Assembly (NCBI RefSeq): GCF_022603395.1
Contig: NZ_JAIBKA010000002.1
Coordinates: forward strand, 434,001-498,000
Reading direction: 5' to 3'
Length of the DNA stretch: 64,000 nucleotides
Origin: Desulfoferrobacter suflitae
GTDB lineage: Bacteria > Desulfobacterota > Syntrophobacteria > Syntrophobacterales > Syntrophobacteraceae
This document shows, piece after piece, positions 54,111-63,691 of this stretch (positions within the stretch are counted from its first letter, which is position 1; every line of letters begins with the position of its first letter). A program made the translations under genes and the position numbers. Under the pieces are notes generated by a model, which searched no databases, had not been told where the DNA came from, and saw nothing but the letters and a program-made list of their open reading frames with translations.

Positions 54111-56345
54111 TCATCCTCCGATTCCCATCCACAGACCACCTTGATAGATCGCTGCCGAAATCAAGTAGGCCGCGGTTGTGTTGAATGCCAGAGAAAACAA
54201 GGCCCATTTGACGGCGCCTGATTCCTTGGCTATGCAGGTCACGGTAGCCAGGCAGGGAGCATATAACATAATAAACACGATGAGAGAAAATGCTCGTAAA
54301 CGGTTCCATTGCGGATCACTTGCCAGGCGCCGGCTCAAAGACATGCCGGCGTCAAGGTCCGCCCCACCCAATGAATAAGCCGTCCCAAGGGTTGAAATGA
54401 TCAGTTCTTTGGCGGCAAAGCCTGCCAGCAGAGCGACGTTGGTGCGCCATTCGAAACCGGACCATTGGGTCAAGGTTTCGAGCGCCATTCCGATTCTGCC
54501 GGCGTAAGAATGTTGCAGCGTCGCTTCAGATTCGGCCCTGTCAATTGCTCTGATTCGTTGGCTTGCTTTGGCGATTTCCCGTGTCAGGCCATCTTGGGCT
54601 ATTCCAGGCTGCATGAGGGAAGTGCGTGTGTCTTCGGGAAGCTGCGACAAGATTTGCTGTCGATCGGCTTCAAACTGACTCTTGCGCGCATCCGGAAGCA
54701 GCGGGAAGGTCATGAGAGCCCAGAACAGGATCGACAGAGCCAGAATGATGGTGCCGGCTTTGCGGATATATTGCCAGGTGCGCTCCCAGGTGTGGATCAG
54801 CAGCCCTTTAAGGGTCGGCATTCGATAAGGGGGCAGTTCCAGGAGAAACGGCGTGCTGGGGCCGCGCAGAATGGTCCAGCGAATGATCCTTGCCATGGAG
54901 AGAGCCGCAATCCAGGAGAAAATTGTCAGCAAAAACATCATTTGCGCATGGCGGGCAGGAAAGAATGCCGCAATGAGCATGGCAAAGACCGGCAACTTGG
55001 CACCGCAATTCATGAACGGCGCTGTGAGCAGTGTCGCCAGCCTTTCTCGGGGGCTGCGCAGGGTGCGCGTGGCCATCACTCCCGGCACGGCACATCCGCC
55101 GGCTATGCCGCCCGAAACGATATACGCCATGACCGAACTGCCATGCAAACCGAAAGTCCTGAACACCCGGTCCAGCATGTAGGCAACGCGCGCCAGGTAG
55201 CCTGTGTCTTCCAGGAAGGCGATGGCGAAAAACATGAAGAGTATCAGCGGAATAAAGCTCAATACGCCGCCAACTCCGTCGATAATGCCGGAAACGATCA
55301 ACGATTGGAGCAGGCCCGGTGGAATAATGGTCTGCATCCAGGCGCTCAGGGTCGTGAATCCAGCGTTCAGCCACTCAACCGGCAGGGCGCTGTAATCGAA
55401 AGTGGCTTTGTACACGGCGTACAGGATGACAAGCATGATGAGCGGGCCAAAGAAACGGTTGGTGAGAACCTGGTCCAGCTGGTCGGAAAGGTACAGGCGA
55501 TCGCTCCTTTGACTGTTGTGCACCACGCCCGCCTTGAGAACGGCAGAGATAAACCCGTAGCGATGGTCAGCAATGATTGCTTCCGGATAGGTCTCCAGAG
55601 TTTTCTGCAAATGCTCCGCAACGTGATCGGCTAAAGCCTCAAGCCGACTGGACAGCTCCGGGTTCACCTCCGCTCCTTTGTTGATGACCTGTTCATCGGC
55701 TTCCAGGTACTTGAGGGCAATCCAGCGGGCGGGGTAGAAGTCCAGCAAAAAGTCTGAACCTGCGATGTCTGTTTCCATTTGATCCAGTACCGGATCAATA
55801 TCGGCCCCGTAGGAGATGTGCAGAGGTTTCCACGATCGGTTCTCAGCGGCCACCTCGGCTGTTTTCTCAAGCAACTCCAGCTTGCCTGTGCCGCTCCTGG
55901 CAACCGTTGGAATGACCGGTATCTGCAGACGCCGGGAGAGTTCTTCGGCATCAATTTCAATGCCCCGGCTGGCGGCGGCGTCTACCATGTTCAAGGCCAG
56001 AACGACAGGAATCCCCAACTCCAGGATCTGGATCGTAAGGTAAAGATTTCTCTCCAGATTGGATGCGTCGACGATGTTGATGACCAGCTGGGGACGTTCC
56101 AGGGCGAGGAAGTCGCGCGCCACCAGCTCTTCCATCGAATAGGCAGTCAAAGAATAGGTGCCGGGTAAGTCCACCAGCCTCAACTTGAGGCCGTTGAACA
56201 GGTGAACCCCTTCTTTTTTTTCCACAGTTATTCCGGGATAGTTGCCAACGTGCTGACGGGCCCCTGTAATGGCATTGAATAGGGTGGTCTTGCCGCAGTT
56301 CGGATTCCCTGCCAGGGCGATCAAATATTCGGCTGAAGCTGTCAT
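54111..56345 (-). CDS. feoB: Ferrous iron transporter FeoB
   Basis: 744 residues. N-terminal GTPase: G1 GNPNCGKTT (13-21), G3 DLPGTYSL, G4 NMVD; a helical GDI region; then the membrane core with two gate modules (FGLHGSSVMAYIVSGG and CAVPGVMATRTL, about 385-420). Imports Fe2+ under anoxic conditions. Start overlaps the feoA stop by four bases (ATGA), so they are coupled. Confidence 0.96.
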   Translation of the reverse strand: MTASAEYLIALAGNPNCGKTTLFNAITGARQHVGNYPGITVEKKEGVHLFNGLKLRLVDLPGTYSLTAYSMEELVARDFLALERPQLVINIVDASNLERNLYLTIQILELGIPVVLALNMVDAAASRGIEIDAEELSRRLQIPVIPTVARSGTGKLELLEKTAEVAAENRSWKPLHISYGADIDPVLDQMETDIAGSDFLLDFYPARWIALKYLEADEQVINKGAEVNPELSSRLEALADHVAEHLQKTLETYPEAIIADHRYGFISAVLKAGVVHNSQRSDRLYLSDQLDQVLTNRFFGPLIMLVILYAVYKATFDYSALPVEWLNAGFTTLSAWMQTIIPPGLLQSLIVSGIIDGVGGVLSFIPLILFMFFAIAFLEDTGYLARVAYMLDRVFRTFGLHGSSVMAYIVSGGIAGGCAVPGVMATRTLRSPRERLATLLTAPFMNCGAKLPVFAMLIAAFFPARHAQMMFLLTIFSWIAALSMARIIRWTILRGPSTPFLLELPPYRMPTLKGLLIHTWERTWQYIRKAGTIILALSILFWALMTFPLLPDARKSQFEADRQQILSQLPEDTRTSLMQPGIAQDGLTREIAKASQRIRAIDRAESEATLQHSYAGRIGMALETLTQWSGFEWRTNVALLAGFAAKELIISTLGTAYSLGGADLDAGMSLSRRLASDPQWNRLRAFSLIVFIMLYAPCLATVTCIAKESGAVKWALFSLAFNTTAAYLISAAIYQGGLWMGIGG

Positions 56346-56584
56346 TTGCCCTCATCGACCTCCACAGTGATATAATCCGCTTCGTTGTTGCGTAAACTCA
56401 GAGTGAAATTGCGCAGCTTAATGGCTACTGGATCCTTGAGTGGAGCCCGACCTTGAATTCTCAAAGGAGTTCCGGGGACCAGTCCCATATCGCGAATGCG
56501 CCGCCCCAACTCGCCTTCCGCCGTCACCTTGGTGATGACGCCTTCCTGTCCGACGGCCATCTGGCGCAGCAACACTGTCGGCAT
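56342..56584 (-). CDS. feoA: FeoA, SH3-like partner of FeoB
   Basis: 80 residues, single FeoA domain: LGRRIRDMGLVPGTPLRI (about 26-43) and AIKLRNFTLSLRNNEAD near the C-terminus. Cytosolic accessory of FeoB. GAAAGGA ribosome site. A palindrome of DtxR type lies 24 bases upstream of the start. Confidence 0.93.
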   Translation of the reverse strand: MPTVLLRQMAVGQEGVITKVTAEGELGRRIRDMGLVPGTPLRIQGRAPLKDPVAIKLRNFTLSLRNNEADYITVEVDEGK

Positions 56585-56608
56585 AGGACATCCTTTCTCG
56601 GCCCAAAA

Positions 56609-56622
56609 TTAGGCGCGCCTAA
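56609..56622. promoter_or_regulatory. DtxR/IdeR-type palindrome upstream of feoAB
   Basis: TTAGGCGCGCCTAA, a perfect 14-base palindrome 24 bases before feoA. The half-site TTAGG is that of DtxR/IdeR iron boxes. Position and target gene agree with iron control. A weaker similar stretch (57024-57037) lies in front of the second feoA-type gene. Confidence 0.6.
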
Positions 56623-56698
56623 CTTTTCTTTCAAAAAAGAGCGGCTGAAAGAACAGCCGCCCCGTTACAGCAAACCTTGCACTTGCCCTGTAAATTCG

Positions 56699-56992
56699 TC
56701 ATACTGCGGAAGTTACCATAATCTTTTGACTCACCCCAGATCCAAGGCTGAATGTTCCTCCGTTCACTCGGACAACGCAGGGACACCCGCATCCTCCACA
56801 AACCACTTCCATTTCTACTCCGGGATAGATACCCATGGAAGCCATTCGCCCACACAGGTTGCGTCCTCCGGAAATAGCGCATACTTTAAATCGCTTTCCC
56901 GCCTTTGCGTTGGAAAGGGGCTGCGCGCAGCTTTCGGAGGCCTTCGGGCACCTGCAAGGGCACGCTTGATTGCGTTTCCAGTTCTTGAACAT
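56699..56992 (-). CDS. feoA: Second FeoA-domain protein with Cys clusters
   Basis: 97 residues. FeoA core (GGRNLCGRMASMGIYPGVEM, about 42-61), preceded by a Cys-rich leader (ACPCRCPKASESC, about 10-22) and containing CGGCGCPC (about 66-73), which ordinary FeoA lacks. The Cys pairs could bind Fe2+ or a cluster. ATG at 56992 follows GGGAGGA. It is first in the iron gene group, 114 bases before feoA. Confidence 0.85.
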   Translation of the reverse strand: MFKNWKRNQACPCRCPKASESCAQPLSNAKAGKRFKVCAISGGRNLCGRMASMGIYPGVEMEVVCGGCGCPCVVRVNGGTFSLGSGVSQKIMVTSAV

Positions 56993-57218
56993 GAGTTTCC
57001 TCCCACCCAACTGAAGTCGAATATTAGGTAATCCAAACTTTATAAGCTGTCAATAGCTTTTCTATTCCATAACTCGACATGCTGAGAATTTCCTTGACTA
57101 TGGTCAAGTCAGTCCCGTTGTCCGCAAAGCCACACCAGATTCCCCCAAAGTCAGTGAATGTGCTAGACTTTGATTGCAAAGGAAAAGAGAACGCGGATCT
57201 GTTAGGAATGCCATAGCA

Positions 57219-59201
57219 ATGGACATGGAAACGCATCGTGAGCCTACCCCGGGCCACATCGTGAAAAAAATAAGGAGAAAAATAGAACGGCAGATTTTGC
57301 CTGCCGGGCAAGAACTGCGACAATTGTTGGAGCTTTGCAACCATCCGCAGGAAAAAATGCGCGAAGAGGCAATCATTGCACTGCTTCACCCGCCCGATGT
57401 CGACGAATTTGCCCATTATCGGTGGCTGCTGCCCGGGATTCTTACAGCAGTCGCTTGTGTGGAGCGTCTGCCCGTTGCCATCCTGGAGCTTGTTTTTGAC
57501 CTCGTGGGTTTTCTGGGCGAGATTCCCAGGGCGGGTCCTTTGCAAACTGCAACGGAACGGGTCTTGAGCCATTTGTCCAAATCATCTTTTGCCGTGCTTC
57601 TGCAAAGGCCGCTTGCCCCCGGCCCCTTTCTTCCCTGGATCAAGCCTCGAACGGTCATGCCGCGCCGCGCATCGCAACAGAAAAACTTCAAGAGAAGGTG
57701 GCGGATATTGCGCCGGAACATGCCTGCCGGATCCGTATCGCCAGCGATTGGCGAGATCACCTGGACGGATTTGAAACCGCTCTTGCAAAGCAGGCAGGGG
57801 GCCAGTGACTGCGGTTCAACCGGGCGATGGCGCAGGATTGGACGTGCCCTGTTGTTGCCCTCCGGTTTTTCTCAAGTCGATGCCTCCAGTACGGCTCGAG
57901 CAGGGACGCTGCATAAAAGAGGCGAGCGACCTCCCTTGCCGCCGCTCGCTGAGGGAATCTATTATGGAGGCTTGGGAAGCCATTCGCTGCGTTGCCTGGA
58001 TCTTTTGATTCGGCTGCAGGCCAAAGAGCTGGCCGCCGTCAAGGGGCTTGCCACCGCAGTGAGTCAGAAGACGCGCCGGGTTGTGTTGAGCTTGCATAAC
58101 GCCAGCCTGGCGGCCGCCGGCGGCTGGGCGTTTGAAAAATTGTCGCGCCAGTTTCCCTCAGAGGATCTGTGGCTGCAGTTTAAGAGAGGAGTCCAAAGGC
58201 GGATGGAATCGGCCAGTGGAGGACGATATTCGAGTGACAGCACAGCGATTCAACTTTTTGATCTGTGGGAAGAACGACTGGTCAGGCCAAAAGTGCTGCA
58301 CGCAATGTGGGAAAGTCGGCTCCGAGCAGCCCTTGATGAGGCGCAGCAAGACTCATATGAGAGGGATTTGGAATCCTCCAGGGTGTTGCTCAAAAGCCCT
58401 GATGAAGCAAAGCTTCGGCAAGACAAAATGCTTGGCTGGTGTGGTGCGGTCAGCCCCCATCAGCGAATTCACCTGGGCCGGCTGATGGATTGGTGCGCAA
58501 TGCGCAAGAGAATTTGGCAAAAAGGTCTCGTCCGACTTACTGCCATGCTGGCCGAAGGGCAAGAACTGATGACAAAGCAGAAACTACCTTATCTTGTACT
58601 GCCCTGGATCGACAAGTTCTTCATTTCCTCTCGTCGGGTGGATGACATCGAGTATTTGCCTTCCCTTGTCAGCTACCTGGAACAACAGGGTGCAGATCCC
58701 CTTGTGCTGTTTTGGGAAGATACCTCTCACGGTCACGCTCCAAGCTTGCAGCTGATGCTTAAAAGACTGGCGACGCAGGGGCTTCCGTTTCGCGGAATAG
58801 GCGTGTTTGACCCGAGCGAATCAAAGCGTGACGACGCGTTGCAGCACATCCTCAATGAGCACCGCCAAACTCGTTTGTTCGCCCTGCGGCCCCTCAACGA
58901 TCTTCATCATCCCTGGTCCCTTGAGCAGCTGCTGCAAGAGCGCAACTATCCGTTTTTTCGACCTTATGACTCGGCCTGGAAAGATGGCCTGGCCTTCATC
59001 TATGTCGGCACCCAGGTATTTCCTCTGTTATCAATCCAGTGCGATGTGGAGCAGTTTCCTCCCTGGCTCGCCTGGAGCGGGCGCAAGTATCCCTTTGGCC
59101 TGTATTTCAGAGAACGACTGAGGGAGCTGTCATTAGACGAACGCGATGAGGCAGCCGATCCATTGTGCAGCGCATATGATCACTGGGCAAACCTACTCTG
59201 A
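57219..59201 (+). CDS. Hypothetical protein, not recognised
   Basis: About 660 residues, no signal peptide or membrane helix, no motif I recognise. It is basic and Trp/Arg-rich in the middle (about 145-265), and its second half (about 430-660) is more ordered, with segments such as LPYLVLPWIDKFF and GADPLVLFWEDTS that suggest an alpha/beta fold. The frame also opens at a TTG (57174); ATG at 57219 is preferred. It is divergent from the iron operon and overlaps the 3' end of the convergent small gene by nine bases. Composition and length favour a real gene. Confidence 0.6.
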   Translation: MDMETHREPTPGHIVKKIRRKIERQILPAGQELRQLLELCNHPQEKMREEAIIALLHPPDVDEFAHYRWLLPGILTAVACVERLPVAILELVFDLVGFLGEIPRAGPLQTATERVLSHLSKSSFAVLLQRPLAPGPFLPWIKPRTVMPRRASQQKNFKRRWRILRRNMPAGSVSPAIGEITWTDLKPLLQSRQGASDCGSTGRWRRIGRALLLPSGFSQVDASSTARAGTLHKRGERPPLPPLAEGIYYGGLGSHSLRCLDLLIRLQAKELAAVKGLATAVSQKTRRVVLSLHNASLAAAGGWAFEKLSRQFPSEDLWLQFKRGVQRRMESASGGRYSSDSTAIQLFDLWEERLVRPKVLHAMWESRLRAALDEAQQDSYERDLESSRVLLKSPDEAKLRQDKMLGWCGAVSPHQRIHLGRLMDWCAMRKRIWQKGLVRLTAMLAEGQELMTKQKLPYLVLPWIDKFFISSRRVDDIEYLPSLVSYLEQQGADPLVLFWEDTSHGHAPSLQLMLKRLATQGLPFRGIGVFDPSESKRDDALQHILNEHRQTRLFALRPLNDLHHPWSLEQLLQERNYPFFRPYDSAWKDGLAFIYVGTQVFPLLSIQCDVEQFPPWLAWSGRKYPFGLYFRERLRELSLDERDEAADPLCSAYDHWANLL

Positions 59202-59480
59202 GGCCGACTTGCGAACGGCTACCAACCTGGGACGTCCTGCCGGCAGCCAGATTCTTTCCAAAGGACGCCAGCCGCCAATGGGTACTTTGTCCTCGCCTTT
59301 GAGCGGATAAAAATGAATGGCCGCCGCGCCTGCGGGAACCGTCGCTCTACTGAAAGCACTTTCCCCTGCGTCATAGCGGTAGAGGTAATAATGCCCGCCC
59401 TCGGATAACTCAAAGGTCTCATAGATCCAGACGCCGGGGTCGCGGATAATGTCCACCAAGCCATATTCCTTTTCGGACAT
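59193..59480 (-). CDS. Small conserved-looking protein, function unknown
   Basis: 95 residues. The start at 59480 follows GAGGAGA; the open frame to 59705 includes an unlikely extension. Beta-rich, with YLYRYDAGESAFSRATVPAG and GGWRPLERIWLPAGRPRLV, no membrane segment. I do not recognise a family. It converges with the large unknown gene. Confidence 0.55.
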   Translation of the reverse strand: MSEKEYGLVDIIRDPGVWIYETFELSEGGHYYLYRYDAGESAFSRATVPAGAAAIHFYPLKGEDKVPIGGWRPLERIWLPAGRPRLVAVRKSASE

Positions 59481-59800
59481 CTTGACTCTCCTCTTGGTCC
59501 AGGCTCTCTGACTCTTCCAAATAATAACAATGGATTCCAAAAGTTGCCATTGATCTCCACAAGCAAATCGAAGTGCGGCTCCAATTCCTTCCGCTGCTGC
59601 AATACTGAGGCTGTTTTGAAGATTGGACAGATCAATGCAAAAGGAATGGCGCGGGAGCGCCGCCTGGCACCCAGTAAAAACCGTTGACAATGTTATCCAT
59701 TTCATCTTTAGTTTTATGGCTAACAGATAACTGAGACGGTAAGCAATTGCTGCGCTGCATATTTAGACTTCTCAACAATTTCAGAAAATCAGAGTGGTCC
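59481..59800. other. Divergent intergenic region upstream of pcm
   Basis: 320 bases between the small unknown gene and pcm. The open frames reaching into it are N-terminal over-extensions without ribosome sites. No repeat or promoter consensus stands out. Confidence 0.4.
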
Positions 59801-60445
59801 ATGATCAACTTTCAAAAAGCGCGCGATCGTATGGTTGAGACGCAGCTGATCAGCCGGGGGATTAAAGACCCGCGAGTGCTCGAGGCAATGCGCAAGGTAC
59901 CGCGCCATATGTTCGTCGACGAAGCTTTGCAAGAGCAGGCTTACAGTGATCACCCCATGCCCATTGGCGATAAACAGACGATCTCTCAACCTTATATCGT
60001 AGCTTTAATGACCGAGACCCTGCAATTGAAAGGCGACGAAAAGGTACTCGAAATAGGGACCGGATCGGGTTATCAAGCGGCCATTCTGGGCGAGTTGGCC
60101 GAGCGGGTATTTTCCATTGAGCGCTACCCCAATCTTGCCTATCGAGCCAATCAGGTATTGCAAAAACTGGGATACAAAAATGTTATTGTGCGGGTGGCTG
60201 ATGGGACCATTGGTTGGCCGGACGAAGCCCCCTTTGATGCCATCATGGTGACTGCGGGGGCCCCCAGGGTACCCCAACCGCTGGTCGATCAGCTGGCCAT
60301 GGGGGGGCGTTTGGTGGTTCCAGTGGGGGATCGGATTTCCCAGGAGCTGATTCTGGTGAAGCGTGTGCCGGAGGGCATTCAAAAGACCAACCTGGGCGGA
60401 GTGCGCTTTGTGGACCTGGTTGGTAAATGGGGGTGGCAAGAATAG
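59801..60445 (+). CDS. pcm: Protein-L-isoaspartate O-methyltransferase
   Basis: 214 residues. Repairs L-isoaspartyl residues with SAM. Motifs: family N-terminal region [10 protein letters not shown], active-site [10 protein letters not shown], and SAM motif [16 protein letters not shown] (about 81-95). ATG at 59801 is chosen because the open frame start at 59747 adds a segment absent from the family. The stop abuts the next start (TAG-ATG). Confidence 0.94.
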   Translation: MINFQKARDRMVETQLISRGIKDPRVLEAMRKVPRHMFVDEALQEQAYSDHPMPIGDKQTISQPYIVALMTETLQLKGDEKVLEIGTGSGYQAAILGELAERVFSIERYPNLAYRANQVLQKLGYKNVIVRVADGTIGWPDEAPFDAIMVTAGAPRVPQPLVDQLAMGGRLVVPVGDRISQELILVKRVPEGIQKTNLGGVRFVDLVGKWGWQE

Positions 60446-60952
60446 ATGCGACGCCCTATTGTAGGAATTATTGGAGCCGGTGCCTGCGAACCATCGGTGG
60501 AAGAATTGGCGGCCGAGGTAGGCCGTGAAGTTGCCCGGCACGACGCGGTTCTCATCTGTGGCGGTCTGGGCGGAGTCATGAGCGCTGCCGCGCGGGGTGC
60601 AAAGGAGGTTGGAGGAGCTACCGTCGGGATTCTGCCTGGCAGTTCCACCCGGGACGCCAATGTTTACATCGACTTTCCCATAGCCACCAACATGGGGCAG
60701 GCGAGAAATGCCATTATAGTCCAGACAGCGGATGTGTTGATCGCCGTGAGCGGTAGCTATGGGACTCTATCTGAAATCGCTCTGGCCCTCAAAATCGGAA
60801 GGACGGTGATCGCACTCGCCCCACGCTTTTCCATTCCAGGATTGCGCACGGCCCAATCCCCTGTGGAGGCGGTGCAGGAGGCTTTGGCCTGTGTGCGGAA
60901 AAGTCCACGGCCCATCGATGACACGGAGCATTCCTTGCCTCCGGAGCCTTGA
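60446..60952 (+). CDS. TIGR00725-family Rossmann protein (LOG-related)
   Basis: 168 residues. Nucleotide-binding-like fold: IVGIIGAGACEPS, LICGGLGGVMSAAARGA and the GSYGTLSEIALAL loop. This family is related to lysine decarboxylase-like (LOG) proteins that cleave nucleoside monophosphates, but the family function is not established. Directly follows pcm without a gap. Confidence 0.85.
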   Translation: MRRPIVGIIGAGACEPSVEELAAEVGREVARHDAVLICGGLGGVMSAAARGAKEVGGATVGILPGSSTRDANVYIDFPIATNMGQARNAIIVQTADVLIAVSGSYGTLSEIALALKIGRTVIALAPRFSIPGLRTAQSPVEAVQEALACVRKSPRPIDDTEHSLPPEP

Positions 60953-61073
60953 AAAAGGGAACAGGAACGCTCATGCGGCCCTGCCCAAGGGCGGCCGGCA
61001 ACGAAGTGGGCGCAAGTCGGTGTGGTCAGCAGGCCACTATAGGAACATCATCTTATTCTCCGAGGTCGGCAAG

Positions 61074-62213
61074 ATGGAACAGATGGATTCTGGCCGAAGC
61101 AACCAGGTTGAAAATGATACGGCAGCACTGGAACGGCTTCGATTGGAAAATGAGGAGCTTCGAAAACAATTGCAGCACCTGCTCACCACGGCCAGCAATA
61201 ACGAAAAGATTTGGCGGCATTTTACGGAGATTGAACGGATTCTTTTTCGGACCCGGCAGTTGGATGTCCTGGTCGAAGAGCTGCTGAGGGAGATCAAGGT
61301 CCGTTTTGAACCCGATTATCTGGTGCTTTTTTTGAGTCATACGGACATCATCGAACAGTTCTTCCCGGAGATTTGTCGGACGAATGAGCCCATTGCCGAG
61401 AATACCTGGGTGTTGCCGCTGCCTTCGAATAATGGCTGTGCCGTCGCTGCCGATGTTTGCAGGCCCTCATTCTTGAATGACCGCGAGGTCCGGGGGCTTC
61501 TCACGGTTCTCCCCGAAGCGATTGTTTCTTCTATAATGTCGGGAGTTTCAGTCCCTTTATGCATTCATGAAATGGTGTTCGGCAGTCTCTTCTTTGGCAG
61601 CCAGGATTTGCAGCGTTATCATCCGTTTGACAGCACCGACTTGCTGGAGCAGTTGGGGGTGAAAATTGCGCTCTGCATGGACAACTGTCTGACATATGAA
61701 AAAGTGAAGGAATTTTCAGTACTCGACCCGTTGACGGGACTGATGAATTATTTCCAGATTCACACCATCCTGGAAAAAGAGGCAAGAAAAGCTCGACGCT
61801 TTGAGACCCCCCTCTCGATTCTGATGATTGAAATGGACTTCTTCCATCCAACCGACGGCGATCCGGGACTCCTGAACGAGGTGCTCAGGCATGCGGCCGG
61901 CGTTCTCCAGGAAATTATTCCGGAACAAGAAGGATACCTTGGAAGATTCGGCAGCAACCAGTTCCTGGCGGTATTGCCCGATGTGCCCGCCGAGGAAGCC
62001 GCTGAAGTCGTACCCTACTTGACTCAAGCCATCCGCAGGTCCCCCTTCAAATATCAAAATACCGCCATCTTGATCCAGACCAACATCGGTATGGGAACCC
62101 TAAGCGATCAGACCAGGCGCACACAGGACCTGCTGGATGCTGCCGGCACCGAACTGTGCCGCCTCAAGATGTCCAAGGATGAGCACGGTGGAGATCCGGT
62201 TGCCCATGGGTAG
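61074..62213 (+). CDS. GAF-like plus degenerate GGDEF protein
   Basis: 379 residues, cytoplasmic. N-terminal coiled coil (about 12-45), a DUF484/GAF-like sensor domain (about 45-200), then a GGDEF fold starting VLDPLTGLMNYFQ. The active-site loop reads GRFGSNQF, where GGDEF should be, so cyclic-di-GMP synthesis is not expected. It may act as a nucleotide receptor or scaffold. ATG at 61074 follows GAGGT; the frame is open from 60891. Confidence 0.8.
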   Translation: MEQMDSGRSNQVENDTAALERLRLENEELRKQLQHLLTTASNNEKIWRHFTEIERILFRTRQLDVLVEELLREIKVRFEPDYLVLFLSHTDIIEQFFPEICRTNEPIAENTWVLPLPSNNGCAVAADVCRPSFLNDREVRGLLTVLPEAIVSSIMSGVSVPLCIHEMVFGSLFFGSQDLQRYHPFDSTDLLEQLGVKIALCMDNCLTYEKVKEFSVLDPLTGLMNYFQIHTILEKEARKARRFETPLSILMIEMDFFHPTDGDPGLLNEVLRHAAGVLQEIIPEQEGYLGRFGSNQFLAVLPDVPAEEAAEVVPYLTQAIRRSPFKYQNTAILIQTNIGMGTLSDQTRRTQDLLDAAGTELCRLKMSKDEHGGDPVAHG

Positions 62214-62358
62214 AATTGAGCCATGGGTGATCTCTCGATGGCCGTCGATATATTCGTTGGATGGGTACAGCCATCCGCGGATGCTGCTCGTGGTTGACGC
62301 GAGCGAACCGCCAAGCGGGCTGTTCGATTGAATTGGACGCTTAACAAGGAGATTTTCC

Positions 62359-62793
62359 ATGACAGTATGCCAGATACCTGAAAAACGAGCTACTGATGAA
62401 GAGGTTGTTGCGATACTTGAAAAGACAAAAACGGTTGCCGTTGTGGGTGTTTCCCACAAACCGGAGCGGGACAGCCACAAGGTGGCCAAGTACTTGAAAC
62501 AACATGGATTCAAGATGATTCCCGTCAATCCTAAATACCAAGAGGTCCTGGGAGAGCCCTGTTACCCGGATCTCAAGAGCGTACCGGAGCACATTGATGT
62601 CGTCGATATATTCAGAAATATGGAAGCCATTCCAGGGGTTGTGGATGAGGCGATCGAGGTGCGCGCCGACACAGTGTGGATGCAGTTGGGCCTGGCTCAC
62701 AACGAGTCGGCTGAAAAAGCCTGTAAGGAAGGACTCAAGGTAGTCATGGACAAGTGTATCAAAATCGAGCATCAGCGCCTGATGAACAAATGA
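62359..62793 (+). CDS. CoA-binding domain protein (YccU-like)
   Basis: 144 residues, Rossmann fold: VAVVGVSHKPERDSHKVA (about 27-44) and IPVNPKYQEVLGE; C-terminal LAHNESAEKACKEGLKVVMD segment. Members bind CoA but their role is unclear. AAGGAG ribosome site. Confidence 0.9.
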   Translation: MTVCQIPEKRATDEEVVAILEKTKTVAVVGVSHKPERDSHKVAKYLKQHGFKMIPVNPKYQEVLGEPCYPDLKSVPEHIDVVDIFRNMEAIPGVVDEAIEVRADTVWMQLGLAHNESAEKACKEGLKVVMDKCIKIEHQRLMNK

Positions 62794-62881
62794 ACAAATA
62801 AAGCCGGGTGAACCGAGGGATCTGGGAGCTGGTCGTCCGAATGGAATTTATCTTGCTGTCAGGCTTTGAGAGGAAGAGGAC

Positions 62882-63691
62882 ATGGCGATGGATTTTCTGC
62901 GCCCGGAGGCGTTTTTCGATGTGGCGGCTTTTCGGCATCGAGGCTTGTTCGCAGGCTGCAATCAGGTCTGGCAGGCCCTGGCCAAGATTCCCGCCTATCT
63001 AGCGGAATGTTTGGAGCCCAACGTTGGAGCCATAGGCTGTTGGGGGCGGCCTCTGCCGCAGACGGTGATTCTGTGGAAAAACAAGATCTGGTGGGATGGA
63101 TATGAGATTCTCGGTGGAGAGGTGAACAGAGGGAAATTCCGTGTGCGCATTGGCGGGGAAGAAGCGTCTCAAGCGGCAGTGCTTTTTGCCGGAGCGGTGC
63201 TGTGGGATGCTCAGATTTTCTTGGGAGAGGGTTCTGTTGTGGAACCCGGTGCACTCATTAAAGGACCCACCATCATTGGAGCTTGCACGGAAGTTCGTCA
63301 GGGGGCCTACATGAGAGGCAAATGCTTGGTGGGGGATCACTGCGTGGTGGGACACACCACCGAAATGAAAACCAGCGTCATGCTGGATGGTGCCAAAGCC
63401 GGGCACTTTGCCTACATCGGAGATAGCATTTTGGGAAGAAACTGCAACCTGGGGGCGGGTACGAAATTGGCCAATCTGAAGATCACCGAGGGAACGGTCC
63501 AGCTGAAGATTGGTGAGGAGATCATCGACAGCGGCATGCGCAAATTTGGCGCCATCATAGGGGATGAGGTTCAGATCGGCTGCAACGCGGTGACCAACCC
63601 CGGAACGCTGCTTGGCCGACGCAGCATGGTGTTCCCCGTTGTATCGGTGCGAGCCGGTTATTATGGTCCCAATTCCTTTGTCAGTGCTTAA
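62882..63691 (+). CDS. Left-handed beta-helix (hexapeptide repeat) protein, NTP-transferase-related
   Basis: 269 residues. After an N-terminal 85-residue part, hexapeptide repeats run from about 110 to 255 (for example GEGSVVEPGALIKG and IIGACTEVRQGAYMRG), as in the C-terminal domain of GlmU or sugar-1-phosphate nucleotidyltransferases; the usual nucleotidyltransferase motif is not visible, so it is not GlmU itself. Possible acyl- or acetyltransferase. GAGGAAGAGG precedes the ATG. Confidence 0.8.
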   Translation: MAMDFLRPEAFFDVAAFRHRGLFAGCNQVWQALAKIPAYLAECLEPNVGAIGCWGRPLPQTVILWKNKIWWDGYEILGGEVNRGKFRVRIGGEEASQAAVLFAGAVLWDAQIFLGEGSVVEPGALIKGPTIIGACTEVRQGAYMRGKCLVGDHCVVGHTTEMKTSVMLDGAKAGHFAYIGDSILGRNCNLGAGTKLANLKITEGTVQLKIGEEIIDSGMRKFGAIIGDEVQIGCNAVTNPGTLLGRRSMVFPVVSVRAGYYGPNSFVSA

